This document shows, one piece after another, positions 1 to 7,918 of a DNA stretch of 64,000 nt. The DNA is taken from contig JAZKEM010000158.1 in the NCBI GenBank assembly GCA_040387055.1, forward strand, positions 31,063 to 95,062, in the 5' to 3' direction. The translations under genes and the position numbers were made by a program. How positions within the stretch are numbered: the stretch's first letter is position 1; every line of letters starts with the position of its first letter. Source of the DNA: Stenotrophobium sp040387055. Lineage in GTDB: Bacteria > Pseudomonadota > Gammaproteobacteria > Nevskiales > Nevskiaceae. The notes under the pieces are model-generated. The model was not told the DNA's origin, searched no databases, and saw only the letters and a list, made by a program, of their open reading frames with translations.

Positions 1-280
1 TCCCCCGATGGGCCCTGAGCTGGTCGCGCCGGTAGTTGGCTGGCTCGCACACGAGTCCTGCTCTGTCACCGGTGAGATCCTCAGCTCAATGGCTGGCCGC
101 GTATCAAAGATCTATATCGCCGAAACGCCTGGCGTGTATCAACCATCTTGGTCAGTCGAACAAGTTGGCGAACAGATCAATGCCATCGGCGACCAAAGCG
201 ACCCTTGGGTATTTGCACCCGTGCCCAAGGGTCAGGTCGACCACATCATGCGTAGCTTTGAGATGGCCCGCAAAGGCTGA
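1..280 (+). CDS. Short-chain dehydrogenase/reductase, C-terminal fragment
   Basis: The frame is open from the left edge and stops at 280, so only about the last 92 residues of a longer protein are seen. The stretch reading GPELVAPVVGWLAHESCSVT, followed by GE and a short tail with FIAE-like and WSVEQV segments, resembles the C-terminus of SDR enzymes of the peroxisomal multifunctional type-2 (3-hydroxyacyl-CoA dehydrogenase) kind. The NAD-binding and YxxxK parts lie outside the window, so substrate cannot be judged. The gene converges with the Crp/Fnr gene, whose stop lies 5 bp away. The family call is fairly safe; the exact role in fatty-acid or steroid side-chain oxidation is inference. Confidence 0.7.
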   Translation, partial: PPMGPELVAPVVGWLAHESCSVTGEILSSMAGRVSKIYIAETPGVYQPSWSVEQVGEQINAIGDQSDPWVFAPVPKGQVDHIMRSFEMARKG

Positions 281-284
281 TCCA

Positions 285-1025
285 TCAGTTCACCGAGCAT
301 GGACAAAAGCCTGGCAACAGGCGTGCGTATTCATCTCTGACCACTTCGTAGCATTCGCAGCTCAACTGTTCGAGCTTGGGCCGATTCAGCACGGTGATCT
401 GTCCGCGTGCGTATTGAATAACATTCTGCAGACGTAACTTTCCAGCCGCACTGGTGATGCCTTCGCGACGCACACCGAGCATGCCTGCGATTAAGTCTTG
501 CGTCAGACTCAATTTGTTTCCAGGCACGCGGTCATGTGCCAGCAATAGCAAGCGGCACAACTGCTGTTCGACTGAATGATGACGATTGCAAACCGCGGTT
601 TGCGACATTTGCGTCATCAGTGACTGTGTATATCGCAGGAGCAATTCCAACATCTCTCCGTGGCGATTAAATTCTTCTTTGATCTGCTGCTTGGTCAGAC
701 GGTATGCAGAACCTGCGCCATGCACAATCGCCTGACTCGAAGTGCTGTCACCGCCTAATAGCAATGCAATGCCTACAAGGCCTTCATTGCCTACCATTGA
801 AATTTCTCCGGAAGCACCGTTCTCTGTTTCATGAAACAAAGACACGATGGAATCAACCGGAAAATAAACGTGGCGCAAGCTGTCACCGGAATGGCACAAG
901 ACTTTTCCTAGCGACAGTGGCACCAGTTCTAGACTCGGAAAAAGACGATCCTGAATCGAAGCCGGTAAGGCAGCTAAGAGATGATTTTTCTGTGGTGCTA
1001 ATGAATCGAGCATATCTGCCTCCAT
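285..1025 (-). CDS. Crp/Fnr-family transcriptional regulator
   Basis: This 246-residue protein has an N-terminal cyclic-nucleotide-type beta-roll (about residues 20-130, containing LSLGKVLCHSGDSLRHVYFP and a GNEGLVG turn) and a C-terminal winged helix (about 165-230, with LSLTQDLIAGMLGVRREGIT as recognition region). The cysteines are not arranged as an Fnr iron-sulfur cluster, and the Crp cAMP-contact motif is not evident, so the ligand is unknown. It belongs to the group of Crp-like regulators often found beside envelope-stress genes in proteobacteria. It is followed upstream by csbD- and BON-type stress genes on the same strand, separated by strong hairpins, which suggests it has its own promoter in the short gap. 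Regulation of the neighbouring stress genes is possible but not shown. Confidence 0.85.
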   Translation of the reverse strand: MEADMLDSLAPQKNHLLAALPASIQDRLFPSLELVPLSLGKVLCHSGDSLRHVYFPVDSIVSLFHETENGASGEISMVGNEGLVGIALLLGGDSTSSQAIVHGAGSAYRLTKQQIKEEFNRHGEMLELLLRYTQSLMTQMSQTAVCNRHHSVEQQLCRLLLLAHDRVPGNKLSLTQDLIAGMLGVRREGITSAAGKLRLQNVIQYARGQITVLNRPKLEQLSCECYEVVRDEYARLLPGFCPCSVN

Positions 1026-1045
1026 TTGCTACTTTTTTTAAAACG

Positions 1046-1071
1046 GGCCCGCAGTTTTTACACTGCGGGCC
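1046..1071 (-). terminator. Intrinsic-type terminator downstream of csbD-like gene
   Basis: A perfect 9-bp stem, GGCCCGCAG pairing with CTGCGGGCC, has an 8-nt loop. On the minus strand it is followed by CGTTTT. It lies just past the CsbD-family gene and before the Crp/Fnr gene. Confidence 0.7.
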
Positions 1072-1079
1072 ATTGGGAC

Positions 1080-1100
1080 GGAGGCTAAGGGGGAGCCTCC
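1080..1100 (-). other. Second hairpin in the csbD 3' region
   Basis: GGAGGCT pairs with AGCCTCC across a 7-nt G-rich loop, 8 bp from the larger hairpin at 1046-1071. It could be part of a tandem terminator or a 3' stabilising structure. There is no T-run directly behind it. Confidence 0.45.
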
Positions 1101-1121
1101 GGGGAGCCACTCATGAAACTC

Positions 1122-1316
1122 TTAATGCAGGCCAAGATCCTTCAGCTGTTCCTTGGCTTTGTCCTTGGCGATGCCATACTTTTCTTGCAGCTTGCCGAGG
1201 AGATGTTCCTGATTTCCTTCAGCCTGCTTCAGATCGTCGTCAGTGAGTTCGCCCCACTTCTGTTTGATCTTGCCGGACAACTGCTTCCATTCGCCTTTAA
1301 CGGTATCTTTGTTCAT
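1122..1316 (-). CDS. CsbD-family stress-response protein
   Basis: This 64-residue hydrophilic protein begins MNKDTVKGEWKQLSGKIKQK and contains the WGELTDDDL segment typical of the CsbD family, whose members are induced in general stress but whose molecular role is unknown. The charged, helix-prone composition and usual family length (about 60-70 residues) support the call. The start lies 24 bp downstream of the BON-domain gene stop, so the two are probably cotranscribed, with the hairpins at 1046-1100 ending the unit. Confidence 0.9.
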   Translation of the reverse strand: MNKDTVKGEWKQLSGKIKQKWGELTDDDLKQAEGNQEHLLGKLQEKYGIAKDKAKEQLKDLGLH

Positions 1317-1340
1317 TGCTATTACTCCTGCGTAGGGGAA

Positions 1341-1952
1341 TTAATTGCTGGCAACGCCGACAACAAGTGCCGATGCGTCAACGCTAGCTACGCCTTCGAT
1401 CTGCTTAGCGAGATCGGTGGCGTGATCGATAGAAGCCTGCGAATCAACGGTGCCCGACAGCGCAACGACATGGTTAACGGTCTTCACGCTGATCTTGAAG
1501 CCCTTGGTCACGCTGTCAGCCAGCAGTGATGACTTCACTTTCGTCGTAATCCAGCTGTCTGAAACCACGCGTTCAGTTTTCTTGGCTGCGCGCTTGGTCT
1601 TCTTCTCGACCTGACTGGTCAACGATGGCGTCTGAATGTCGTTGCCAACGTTCAATACGCCTTCAACGGTTTTTGCGACTTCTTCAGCAGCGCTCTTGGC
1701 TTCCGCGCTTGGAGCCGTACCGGTCAACGAAACAACGCCATTGGCGGTCGTCACGCTGATGTCGGAATCTTTCAGACGCTTGTCTTCGAGGTACTTAGCC
1801 TTAACCTTCGTGGTGATTGCAGCGTCGCTTATCGCGGTGCTGACGTTAGCGCTCTTTGGCTCTGGAGCATTGGCGGCATTTGCATATGAAGCGACGCCGA
1901 TGCTGATCAGAGTTGCAACTGAAACAGATTTTGCGATGTGTTTGATGTTCAT
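1341..1952 (-). CDS. Periplasmic protein with two BON domains (OsmY-like)
   Basis: This 203-residue protein has a clear signal peptide (about 1-26, ending SYANA). Two BON domains follow, about residues 40-110 (ITTKVKAKYLEDKRLKDSDI and the VSLTGTAPSAEAK strand) and 128-200 (ITTKVKSSLLADSVTKGFKI), joined by a lysine-rich linker. OsmY-type BON proteins sit in the periplasm, associate with phospholipid surfaces and are induced by osmotic stress. It lies directly upstream of the csbD-like gene. A good ribosome site (AGGAGAT) precedes the ATG. It is likely first in a two-gene stress operon. Confidence 0.9.
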   Translation of the reverse strand: MNIKHIAKSVSVATLISIGVASYANAANAPEPKSANVSTAISDAAITTKVKAKYLEDKRLKDSDISVTTANGVVSLTGTAPSAEAKSAAEEVAKTVEGVLNVGNDIQTPSLTSQVEKKTKRAAKKTERVVSDSWITTKVKSSLLADSVTKGFKISVKTVNHVVALSGTVDSQASIDHATDLAKQIEGVASVDASALVVGVASN

Positions 1953-2022
1953 TTTGTATCTCCTGAAACGTGGTTAAAAAAGACTGAAGTGATCTACTTA
2001 ATAAGAATTACGACTAGAGTTT

Positions 2023-2184
2023 TTATTGAGCGACTACACGCACAACAAAAATGGAACTCAAAGCAAGCAACAACACAGCTGGAAATGCGACCTGTGCAGT
2101 TGCCTGTGCTTTAGCTGGGAGGCCTGAAAAACCGCATGCCGCCCAAAGTAAAAAGGGACTGAATGGAATGATGAGCAGGATCAT
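2023..2184 (-). CDS. Small hydrophobic membrane protein, unknown function
   Basis: This 53-residue protein has two predicted membrane segments, a first from MILLIIPFSPFLLWAACGF and a second from the PAVLLLALSSIFVVRVV stretch. Longer starts exist upstream (TTG at 2217, ATG at 2205), but the ATG at 2184 has GGAG six bases before it and the others have no ribosome site, so the short form is chosen. It lies between the BON gene and a beta-barrel gene on the same strand. No family was recognised. Confidence 0.6.
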   Translation of the reverse strand: MILLIIPFSPFLLWAACGFSGLPAKAQATAQVAFPAVLLLALSSIFVVRVVAQ

Positions 2185-2225
2185 GAGTGACTCCGTGGAG
2201 ATCATTAGCTGCGACAAGTGTTCGA

Positions 2226-2780
2226 TCAGAAATTGAACTGCAACGTTGCGGACGCGCTGTCTACGTGCGTTTCATCCATTCGGAATCGCTCGTACTCAGT
2301 ACGCAAATCAAGGTTGTCCGTGAGGTGAAAGCGCACACCTGCGCCCCACGCAAATGACGTGTCCTTGTTGTCTTGGCTGATGCTGTTGAAGGTGTTGTCC
2401 GTTTCCCAGAACAAGGCACCTACTTTTCCGTAAGGCGTGACGTATTCGGAAATCGGCGCATCAATAACCAAACCGGCGGTCCAGCCTTTGGCCTTTACTC
2501 GATCTGAGTTGCGATTGGCCGCGCCGAAATCGATGTACTGACCTTCAAGCGAAATCACTGGATTGAATTTGACGCCAGCGAGTGCTTTCCAGGAGACACG
2601 ATTCTTGGTGAGGTCACCGTTGCTGTTGGTGAAGTCTTCACCGTTGATGCGGCCATAGCCGGCACCACCACCGATGTAAGCACGTGGGCCAGTGGTAACG
2701 TCATCAGCGAAAGCTCGCAACGAACTGGCAGACATGACAACCAGCAGAGTTGCGGTCAGTACAGGCTTAAGCTTTTGCAT
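2226..2780 (-). CDS. Outer-membrane beta-barrel protein (OmpA/OmpW-like porin fold)
   Basis: This 184-residue protein has a signal peptide (MQKLKPVLTATLLVVMSASS, then LRAFA) and a mature part rich in alternating strands such as AYIGGGAGYGRINGEDF and LDLRTEYERFRM, ending with the terminal phenylalanine motif ATLQFNF that outer-membrane assembly recognises. The pattern fits the opacity/OmpA-type 8-strand barrel. Upstream in-frame ATGs exist, but the ATG at 2780 is followed directly by a proper signal sequence and preceded by AGGAC, so it is preferred. Function is unknown; surface barrel proteins of this type often change with envelope stress, matching the neighbours. Confidence 0.8.
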   Translation of the reverse strand: MQKLKPVLTATLLVVMSASSLRAFADDVTTGPRAYIGGGAGYGRINGEDFTNSNGDLTKNRVSWKALAGVKFNPVISLEGQYIDFGAANRNSDRVKAKGWTAGLVIDAPISEYVTPYGKVGALFWETDNTFNSISQDNKDTSFAWGAGVRFHLTDNLDLRTEYERFRMDETHVDSASATLQFNF

Positions 2781-2960
2781 AAATGTCCTCATCCTTGAGT
2801 AGCTGATTTTTGAAAATTGGAAATGAATTTCCGTTTCGTCAGCTTGATAAGGGCAACGCACGTGCCAACTCTACAAAGTCATTTATTAACAGTTAGTTAG
2901 GGGATGAATCGGGCGCCATTCGAGCGTTGAGGCCTAAATCCAGCGTGAAATCGCTCAAAA

Positions 2961-2980
2961 GTGTCGGGAGATACCGACAC
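2961..2980 (-). terminator. Intrinsic terminator of the glrK-qseG-glrR operon
   Basis: GTGTCGG pairs with CCGACAC over a 6-nt loop. On the minus strand the stem is followed directly by TTTTGAGC. It lies about 75 bp past the stop of the response-regulator gene. Confidence 0.75.
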
Positions 2981-3054
2981 TCCTTTTACAGGGAGTATCT
3001 ACAAGACTGTTTTTATTGGATTTATGGTGTCGCCTTTCAGCGACAGAGCCCTGA

Positions 3055-4413
3055 TCAGCTTTCGGATTTGAATAAAGCGGGGTTCAATCCGAATCGTGAC
3101 AGCAGCTTGTAGAACTCGGTGCGATTACGTTCAGCCATACGCGATGCCTGGCTGATGTTGCCACCCGTGATCTGCAACAACTGAGTGAGATACGCGCGCG
3201 TAAAGTCATCGCGAGCTTGGGCAAATGTTGGGAGTGAAGAAAATTCATCACCCAATGCCTTTTGAACAATGCGCGCGCCGATCACAGGCGTAACGGATAA
3301 GGCGACATTCTGTTCAACAATATTGAAAAGCTGCCGCACATTGCCGGGCCATGCCGCTGCCACCAGCAGTTCCATTGCCTCTGGCGCATACACCTTGCAA
3401 CGTTCGCCGCTGCGTGCAGCCAAGGTTGCGAGATAGCGAGAAACAAGTATCGGGATATCGCTGACACGCTCGGACAACGATGGCATGCGCAGCCCAACAA
3501 CATTCAATCGGTAATAAAGATCAGCTCGAAACTTCTCTTCATCCATCGCAAATTTCAAATCACGATGCGTCGCAGAAATGATGCGTACATTCACCGGGAA
3601 TGAGCGAACACTACCCACAGGTCGAACCTGACGCTCCTGTAGAACGCGAAGCAATTTGACTTGGAGTGGCAGTGGCATGTCGCCAATTTCGTCCAACAAC
3701 AACGTGCCGCCATCAGCTGCACGGAAAAGACCTTCATGCTCACGAATGGCGCCTGTAAAAGCGCCGCGCTCGTGACCAAACAATTCGGACTCCAGCAAAT
3801 TCTCTGGAATAGCACCGCAATTGACGGCAAGAAATGCCTTGCCAGCACGCGGGCTCGCCTTATGAATTGCACGCGCGAGTAACTCTTTGCCCGTGCCACT
3901 CTCGCCCATGACCATGACGCTCGTATCGCTGGAAGCCACTCTGTGAGCGTCTTCCAGTAACTGCAGCATCATCGGATGCATCGTGACGATTTCTTCTCGC
4001 CACTTTTTATTGCGGCTAGGATCAACCGATATGGCACCGCCAGAAAGTTGCATTGCTTTCTCGACGACTGCCAGCAAAGCTTCTTTGTCGACAGGCTTGG
4101 TCAAGAAATCGAACGCGCCACGGTGAGTCGCTGCCACCGCATCCGGAATCGTTCCATGCGCAGTCAGCAGGATCACTGGCAAGCCAGGATGCAAACGCTG
4201 CACCTCGGTCAATAACTCCATGCCGTCGGTTACCGGCATACGAAGATCCGAAATGACCAGATCAGGCCGGAAGCTATAAATTAAATTGATTGCCTCAGCC
4301 GCATCTTTCGCGCATTCAACATCGTAATCATGCGAGCGCAGACGAATACTCAAAAGCCGAAGCATGTCGGCATCATCGTCAACCAACAATATTCGGCGCT
4401 TTGCTGATTCCAT
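3055..4413 (-). CDS. glrR: Sigma-54-dependent response regulator, GlrR/QseF type
   Basis: This 452-residue protein has a receiver domain (1-120; acidic pocket VDDDAD, phospho-acceptor Asp56 in DLVISDLRMP, Lys106), a central AAA+ domain (about 143-370; Walker A GESGTGKE at 170-177 and the sigma-54-contacting GAFTGA at 217-222) and a C-terminal Fis-type helix-turn-helix (about 405-445). Phosphorylated proteins of this class activate RNA polymerase carrying sigma-54. The order kinase - small lipoprotein - regulator matches enterobacterial glrK-qseG-glrR, where the targets include small-RNA promoters of envelope and cell-wall precursor control. The ATG lies 5 bp past the lipoprotein gene's stop, so it is the last gene of the operon. 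Confidence 0.9.
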   Translation of the reverse strand: MESAKRRILLVDDDADMLRLLSIRLRSHDYDVECAKDAAEAINLIYSFRPDLVISDLRMPVTDGMELLTEVQRLHPGLPVILLTAHGTIPDAVAATHRGAFDFLTKPVDKEALLAVVEKAMQLSGGAISVDPSRNKKWREEIVTMHPMMLQLLEDAHRVASSDTSVMVMGESGTGKELLARAIHKASPRAGKAFLAVNCGAIPENLLESELFGHERGAFTGAIREHEGLFRAADGGTLLLDEIGDMPLPLQVKLLRVLQERQVRPVGSVRSFPVNVRIISATHRDLKFAMDEEKFRADLYYRLNVVGLRMPSLSERVSDIPILVSRYLATLAARSGERCKVYAPEAMELLVAAAWPGNVRQLFNIVEQNVALSVTPVIGARIVQKALGDEFSSLPTFAQARDDFTRAYLTQLLQITGGNISQASRMAERNRTEFYKLLSRFGLNPALFKSES

Positions 4414-4418
4414 AAATG

Positions 4419-4958
4419 TTAACGGACACCTGCGCGAGGATTCGTTTTTTCCAGATTCTGCTCAATCGCAGTCAAAGCCTTAATTTGGGCTCTAACGTCT
4501 TCCAGTTGTTGATTCAGATCTCTCTTATCGCTGGAGAGTGATTTAACTTTTCCCTCCAAGGCATAGGTCTGTTTCATGGCTTCAACTCTGGTCTTTAGAT
4601 AAATATCGATCACGCGCGGAAGCGAATCTTTCTTCGATTGAAGTTCATCGATTAGCTGTTGTGATTTAACAAGATCAGCGCGTGAATGACCCGGCGTTGT
4701 CAGTGCTAGAGCCAGTCGCATTTTATTGGTTTCAGAAGGATCAGCTTCGTATGCCTGCTGCAGCTCAGCATCGAGACTCTTGTGAGTCGCAGGGTCGGCT
4801 TCAAGCAGCTGCTGCATCAACGTCAGCAGGTCCTCGAGTTGCATGATTGTTCTTTGATCATCAACTCGGGTCATTCCCGGCACGCTCTGACAGGCACTCA
4901 GGCAAATACACGCCAGCAGAATTGTTGCGCCGCGACTAACCCGGGACAGGGACCGCAA
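4419..4958 (-). CDS. qseG: QseG-like outer-membrane lipoprotein of the GlrK/GlrR system
   Basis: About 179 residues are encoded. After a basic N-terminus (RSLSRVSRG) there is a lipoprotein signal with lipobox LSAC, followed by an all-helical domain whose C-terminal half is a coiled coil (LEGKVKSLSSDKRDLNQQLE and onward). In enterobacteria QseG is an outer-membrane lipoprotein that contacts the QseE/GlrK kinase. The frame is open far upstream inside the kinase gene; the TTG at 4958, overlapping the kinase 3' end by 23 bases, gives a normal signal peptide and is chosen, although no strong ribosome site is visible, so translational coupling is likely. Position between kinase and regulator is the main evidence for the name; sequence identity to QseG is not judged here. 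Confidence 0.7.
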   Translation of the reverse strand: MRSLSRVSRGATILLACICLSACQSVPGMTRVDDQRTIMQLEDLLTLMQQLLEADPATHKSLDAELQQAYEADPSETNKMRLALALTTPGHSRADLVKSQQLIDELQSKKDSLPRVIDIYLKTRVEAMKQTYALEGKVKSLSSDKRDLNQQLEDVRAQIKALTAIEQNLEKTNPRAGVR

Positions 4959-6435
4959 CGGAAACCGATGCGCGCTCGTACTCAATCGGCAGCCTGATTT
5001 TGAAACAGGCTCCCGAGGTTGGGCGATCGACCACGACAATGGTTCCGCCATGCGCTTTGACACAGTCATTAACCACGGCCAGCCCAATGCCCGTGCCTTG
5101 AAGATGTCGGCCAGCAGGCGGCTTGCCCGTGAAGTAAGGGTCAAAAATATTGTTGCGATCATTCGCTGGGATGCCCGGCCCTTCATCGGCGATCTCAATT
5201 TCTAATTCGTTGGTCGTTTTTACGCTATTGGACATTCCTGCTTCTAAACGAGCAGTGATAAATATCGTGCCGCTTTGCGGAGAGAACTTTATAGCATTGG
5301 AAATAAGATTATCCAATGTCATACGGAGCCGTTCTCGGTCAGCATACACCTGAAATTGTTCGCATTTTACTGAGAACGTCAAGTGCCTGGCGGTTATAAG
5401 GACGCGATAGCGTTGGACGCAACGATCAATCAAAGGACGCATCGGGAAGAAGCTGAGATCCATACGACCGGCTTTTTCACGCCAGTCTTCAAAATCAAGC
5501 AGATTCTCGATCAGGGTTTGCAGCTCAAAGCTGTTGTTGTTGAGGATCCCGACCACTTCAACTTGCTGCTCCGTGAGGCTGCCCGTTACCCCTTCAGCCA
5601 AAAGCTCGACAGCCTCGCGAACGTTGGCCAAGGGCGTCTTCAACTCATGCGCCATCTGCCGCAGAAAACGGTTTTTGTCCTGATCAACGGTCAGCAACCG
5701 TGTCCGCAGCCAATCCAACTCTTGACCCAGACGTTGCAATTCTTGAGGCCCTCGAACTGATATGGGCTTATCTAATCGGTCCGCGCCCAAATCCTTAATC
5801 ACGCGATCTAGTTTGCGTAAGGGAAAGATGACGTAATAAGCCGACAACAATGCCATACCGCAGGCTATAGGCAGCAAGAATGCGCCCAGTGTTATCAAAA
5901 AGTTTTCGTGCTTAGTCGCCCGTTGCTCAATCGCGCTTGCCTCATTGGCGATAAACATCTGAGCTTGGTCTGTAATTCCGTTCGCCAGTTTGTGGACTTC
6001 ACCAAACTTTTCCAAAGCGCGCGCCAGCTCTGGCGCCTTGGGGTCATTCAATTGCAGAGCCGCGTCGAGCGCTTTTACATCGCTGGCGATTCTTTCGAGC
6101 TGCCAATCACTTTGCCGATATTGAGGTGACAATCTCAAATCAGCCAATGCAGCGTTTGCCTGTATCTCTCGCTTGGCGAATGTATCAAGACTCTGCGCTT
6201 GGCCCAGCACTCGATACTGCTGAGACATGCGATCAATTGCGATAAGACTATCTTCGAGCGCCTGACTTCTTTGTATAACCCGAACGCCACTATTCAAAAG
6301 GCGATTACTGTCATCGGCAAGATTTTTTGCATAGATCGCAGCTACAGCGGACACGACAATAATAGGCAATGCCACCAGCGCATAGCCCAGTAATATCAAA
6401 CTAAAAATGGAGCGCGGCCTTGCGGAAATCCGCAT
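4936..6435 (-). CDS. glrK: Membrane sensor histidine kinase, GlrK/QseE type
   Basis: This 499-residue protein has an N-terminal membrane helix (about 12-34), a helical periplasmic sensor region (about 38-178), a second membrane helix (about 180-204), HAMP (205-255), a dimerisation/phospho-acceptor domain with His263 in RQMAHELKTPLANV, and an ATPase domain with N box (LDNLISNAIKFSP), G1 (DEGPGIP) and G2 (GTGIGLAVV). All catalytic boxes are intact. The ATG is preceded by GAGGT eight bases upstream. It is the first gene of the operon and presumably phosphorylates the GlrR-type regulator encoded two genes downstream. The signal is unknown. A candidate sigma-54 promoter lies upstream. Confidence 0.9.
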   Translation of the reverse strand: MRISARPRSIFSLILLGYALVALPIIVVSAVAAIYAKNLADDSNRLLNSGVRVIQRSQALEDSLIAIDRMSQQYRVLGQAQSLDTFAKREIQANAALADLRLSPQYRQSDWQLERIASDVKALDAALQLNDPKAPELARALEKFGEVHKLANGITDQAQMFIANEASAIEQRATKHENFLITLGAFLLPIACGMALLSAYYVIFPLRKLDRVIKDLGADRLDKPISVRGPQELQRLGQELDWLRTRLLTVDQDKNRFLRQMAHELKTPLANVREAVELLAEGVTGSLTEQQVEVVGILNNNSFELQTLIENLLDFEDWREKAGRMDLSFFPMRPLIDRCVQRYRVLITARHLTFSVKCEQFQVYADRERLRMTLDNLISNAIKFSPQSGTIFITARLEAGMSNSVKTTNELEIEIADEGPGIPANDRNNIFDPYFTGKPPAGRHLQGTGIGLAVVNDCVKAHGGTIVVVDRPTSGACFKIRLPIEYERASVSVAVPVPG

Positions 6436-6562
6436 CAGCGATTACCTCATATAAGATTCAGCACTGCGGGAATCAATCTATCTTCCGATTCACGAAGTAG
6501 AGCCTCGCCAATACAACACTAGTATGACTGGCAAGCTCTAGCATAAAGCCACATGTCTATCT

Positions 6563-6578
6563 TGCAAAGCTTCAGCCA
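6563..6578 (-). promoter_or_regulatory. Candidate sigma-54 (-24/-12) promoter upstream of glrK
   Basis: The minus strand reads TGGCTG, five bases, TTGCA. The sigma-54 consensus is TGGCAC-N5-TTGCA/T, so only two positions of the -24 element differ and the GG/GC spacing is exact. A start about 12 bases on would leave a leader of roughly 115 nt before glrK. No TGTC-N10-GACA GlrR-like site was seen near it. Confidence 0.5.
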
Positions 6579-6666
6579 AGGAAGCTCACTGCTCTCTTCA
6601 CATCATAATTTTTATACATCACACCATTTCATTTTTGATTTGGCGCAAAGCAGCTAAGCAATCGAC

Positions 6667-6984
6667 TCAACCACAAAGTGCTCGCAGCATGCGAGCTTGA
6701 CGTTGAGCCGCATCATGATTGACCTGCCCTTCAGATTCGCCCATCTGCGTAGCGTGCACGAGAATGCCTGTATCTGGCGCCTCGGCGTGAAACTCCTGCC
6801 ATGACCTTACCTGTTGAAAAGCGGCCTGCGCCTTACGTTGAGTCGGCTTAGGCTTTTTAATTGAAGGCTTCACGTCATAGTCCGTGTCCTGACGCTGAAC
6901 GCTAGATGGGGGAACAGGCTTTTTGCCCGCCGGTGTCGGCTTGTCCTTCTGCGAAGCATTACCGTCTTGATGAACACGATTCAT
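6667..6984 (-). CDS. Hypothetical hydrophilic protein
   Basis: This 105-residue protein is rich in Lys, Pro, Gln and Asp in the first half (KDKPTPAGKKPVPPSSVQ) and so probably disordered there, with a more ordered C-terminal part (QVRSWQEFHAEAPDTGILVH). It has no signal peptide or membrane segment. A good ribosome site, GGAG seven bases before the ATG, supports it as a real gene. It runs in the same direction as the next two small genes of the stress block. No family was recognised. Confidence 0.55.
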   Translation of the reverse strand: MNRVHQDGNASQKDKPTPAGKKPVPPSSVQRQDTDYDVKPSIKKPKPTQRKAQAAFQQVRSWQEFHAEAPDTGILVHATQMGESEGQVNHDAAQRQARMLRALCG

Positions 6985-7012
6985 TTAATTTCTCCGTATT
7001 ACTGTTGCTGTC

Positions 7013-7246
7013 TTAGGCCTGCGTCCAGTTCAAAACTGACAGTCTGTTAAGAATTGAAAGCTTGGAAACGATTTCGCGGATATCCGCAGACGCATCCATG
7101 ACGCCATGCCAATCCTCTTTTCGAACGCACATCAATAAATAATCCTTCATGAGCACGAAGTCTCTCTCGAGCTGGCGCTTTTCCTGGTCAGGTGCGCGGT
7201 CTCGAAACGGTGTTTCTCTCGCTTGAGCTTTGTCCATGGGGATCAT
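7013..7246 (-). CDS. Hypothetical small helical protein
   Basis: This 77-residue protein is strongly charged and helix-prone (QEKRQLERDFVLMKDYLLMC), with a Trp/His segment in the middle (KEDWHGVMDASADIREIV). It has no signal sequence. It lies 28 bp upstream of the preceding hypothetical gene on the same strand, so the two are probably cotranscribed. A second ATG nine bases in could also serve as the start. No family was recognised. Confidence 0.5.
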   Translation of the reverse strand: MIPMDKAQARETPFRDRAPDQEKRQLERDFVLMKDYLLMCVRKEDWHGVMDASADIREIVSKLSILNRLSVLNWTQA

Positions 7247-7327
7247 TTTTATTCTTCAATTTGAGAAGCGCGCGCAATTCTCACGTGTGCTTGCGTTGAC
7301 CTGATAGCCGGGAATGACTAACGGTGT

Positions 7328-7368
7328 GATGGCCCGCCACCTTTAAAGAATAAAGTTGGCGGGCCATC
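7328..7368 (-). terminator. Long hairpin downstream of the disordered-protein gene
   Basis: GATGGCCCGCCA pairs perfectly (12 bp) with TGGCGGGCCATC across an AT-rich loop. It begins 15 bp past the stop of the gene at 7384-7716. No T-run follows on either strand, so it may act as a terminator only weakly, or protect the 3' end. Confidence 0.6.
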
Positions 7369-7383
7369 GTCCTCACTCAACGA

Positions 7384-7716
7384 CTAGCGTTGCTGCGGCT
7401 TGTCCTGTGCGCGAGGACGATCATCGCCATGATCGCCTTGCTGCTTGGACTGCGGTGAAGACTTGCTGCCGCCCGGCTGACGATTGTCATCATCTTGGCG
7501 CGCGTGCTGCTGCGAATCGCGCCCAGCACTTCGATCATCCTGCTGTCCAATCGACGTGCGGCTATCACCTTGCTGACGAGACTGGTCGCCCTGCTGTGCA
7601 TGCTGCTGTCGAGCATTCTGCTCGGAATCAGCGTTAGCACGATCCTTGTTGGCATCCTGCTTGTTCACTGAGTTCTGCTGATTTTTCTCTGTAGGTTTAC
7701 CGTTATTAGCTTTCAC
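7384..7716 (-). CDS. Q/D/R-rich, probably fully disordered small protein
   Basis: This 110-residue protein is built almost entirely of Gln, Asp, Arg, Ser, Asn, Lys and Gly (for example QQHAQQGDQSRQQGDSR), with no hydrophobic core and no aromatic residues, so it should be intrinsically disordered. The GTG at 7716 is chosen over upstream ATGs because AGGAG lies seven bases before it. It sits in a cluster of stress-type genes next to a DUF1328 gene. Hydrophilic low-complexity proteins of this kind are known as desiccation or osmotic protectants in other bacteria, but no homology to a named hydrophilin family is claimed. Confidence 0.6.
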   Translation of the reverse strand: MKANNGKPTEKNQQNSVNKQDANKDRANADSEQNARQQHAQQGDQSRQQGDSRTSIGQQDDRSAGRDSQQHARQDDDNRQPGGSKSSPQSKQQGDHGDDRPRAQDKPQQR

Positions 7717-7744
7717 AATAATTCTCCTGAGGGGTATCGATTTA

Positions 7745-7918
7745 TTACTCAACCGGTGTGCGAACGCGAACGCCGCTCACCAGGCTGACAACGAAAAGAA
7801 CCAAGAAAAGGAAGAAAAGAATCTTCGCTATACCGGTCGCCGCTGAGGCAATTCCGATGAAGCCCAAGTAACCTGCAAAAAGCGCAACGATGAAAAATAC
7901 TGCTGCCCAATAAAGCAT
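7745..7918 (-). CDS. DUF1328 (YtjA-type) small membrane protein
   Basis: This 57-residue protein starts MLYWAAVFFIVALFAGYLGF and continues with GIASAATGIAKILFFLFLVL, the signature of the DUF1328/YtjA family of two-helix inner-membrane proteins. A longer upstream frame exists, but the ATG at 7918 has AGGAG seven bases before it and matches the family's normal start. Function in the family is unknown; members are commonly stress-induced. It is 28 bp upstream of the disordered-protein gene and likely cotranscribed with it. Confidence 0.9.
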   Translation of the reverse strand: MLYWAAVFFIVALFAGYLGFIGIASAATGIAKILFFLFLVLFVVSLVSGVRVRTPVE

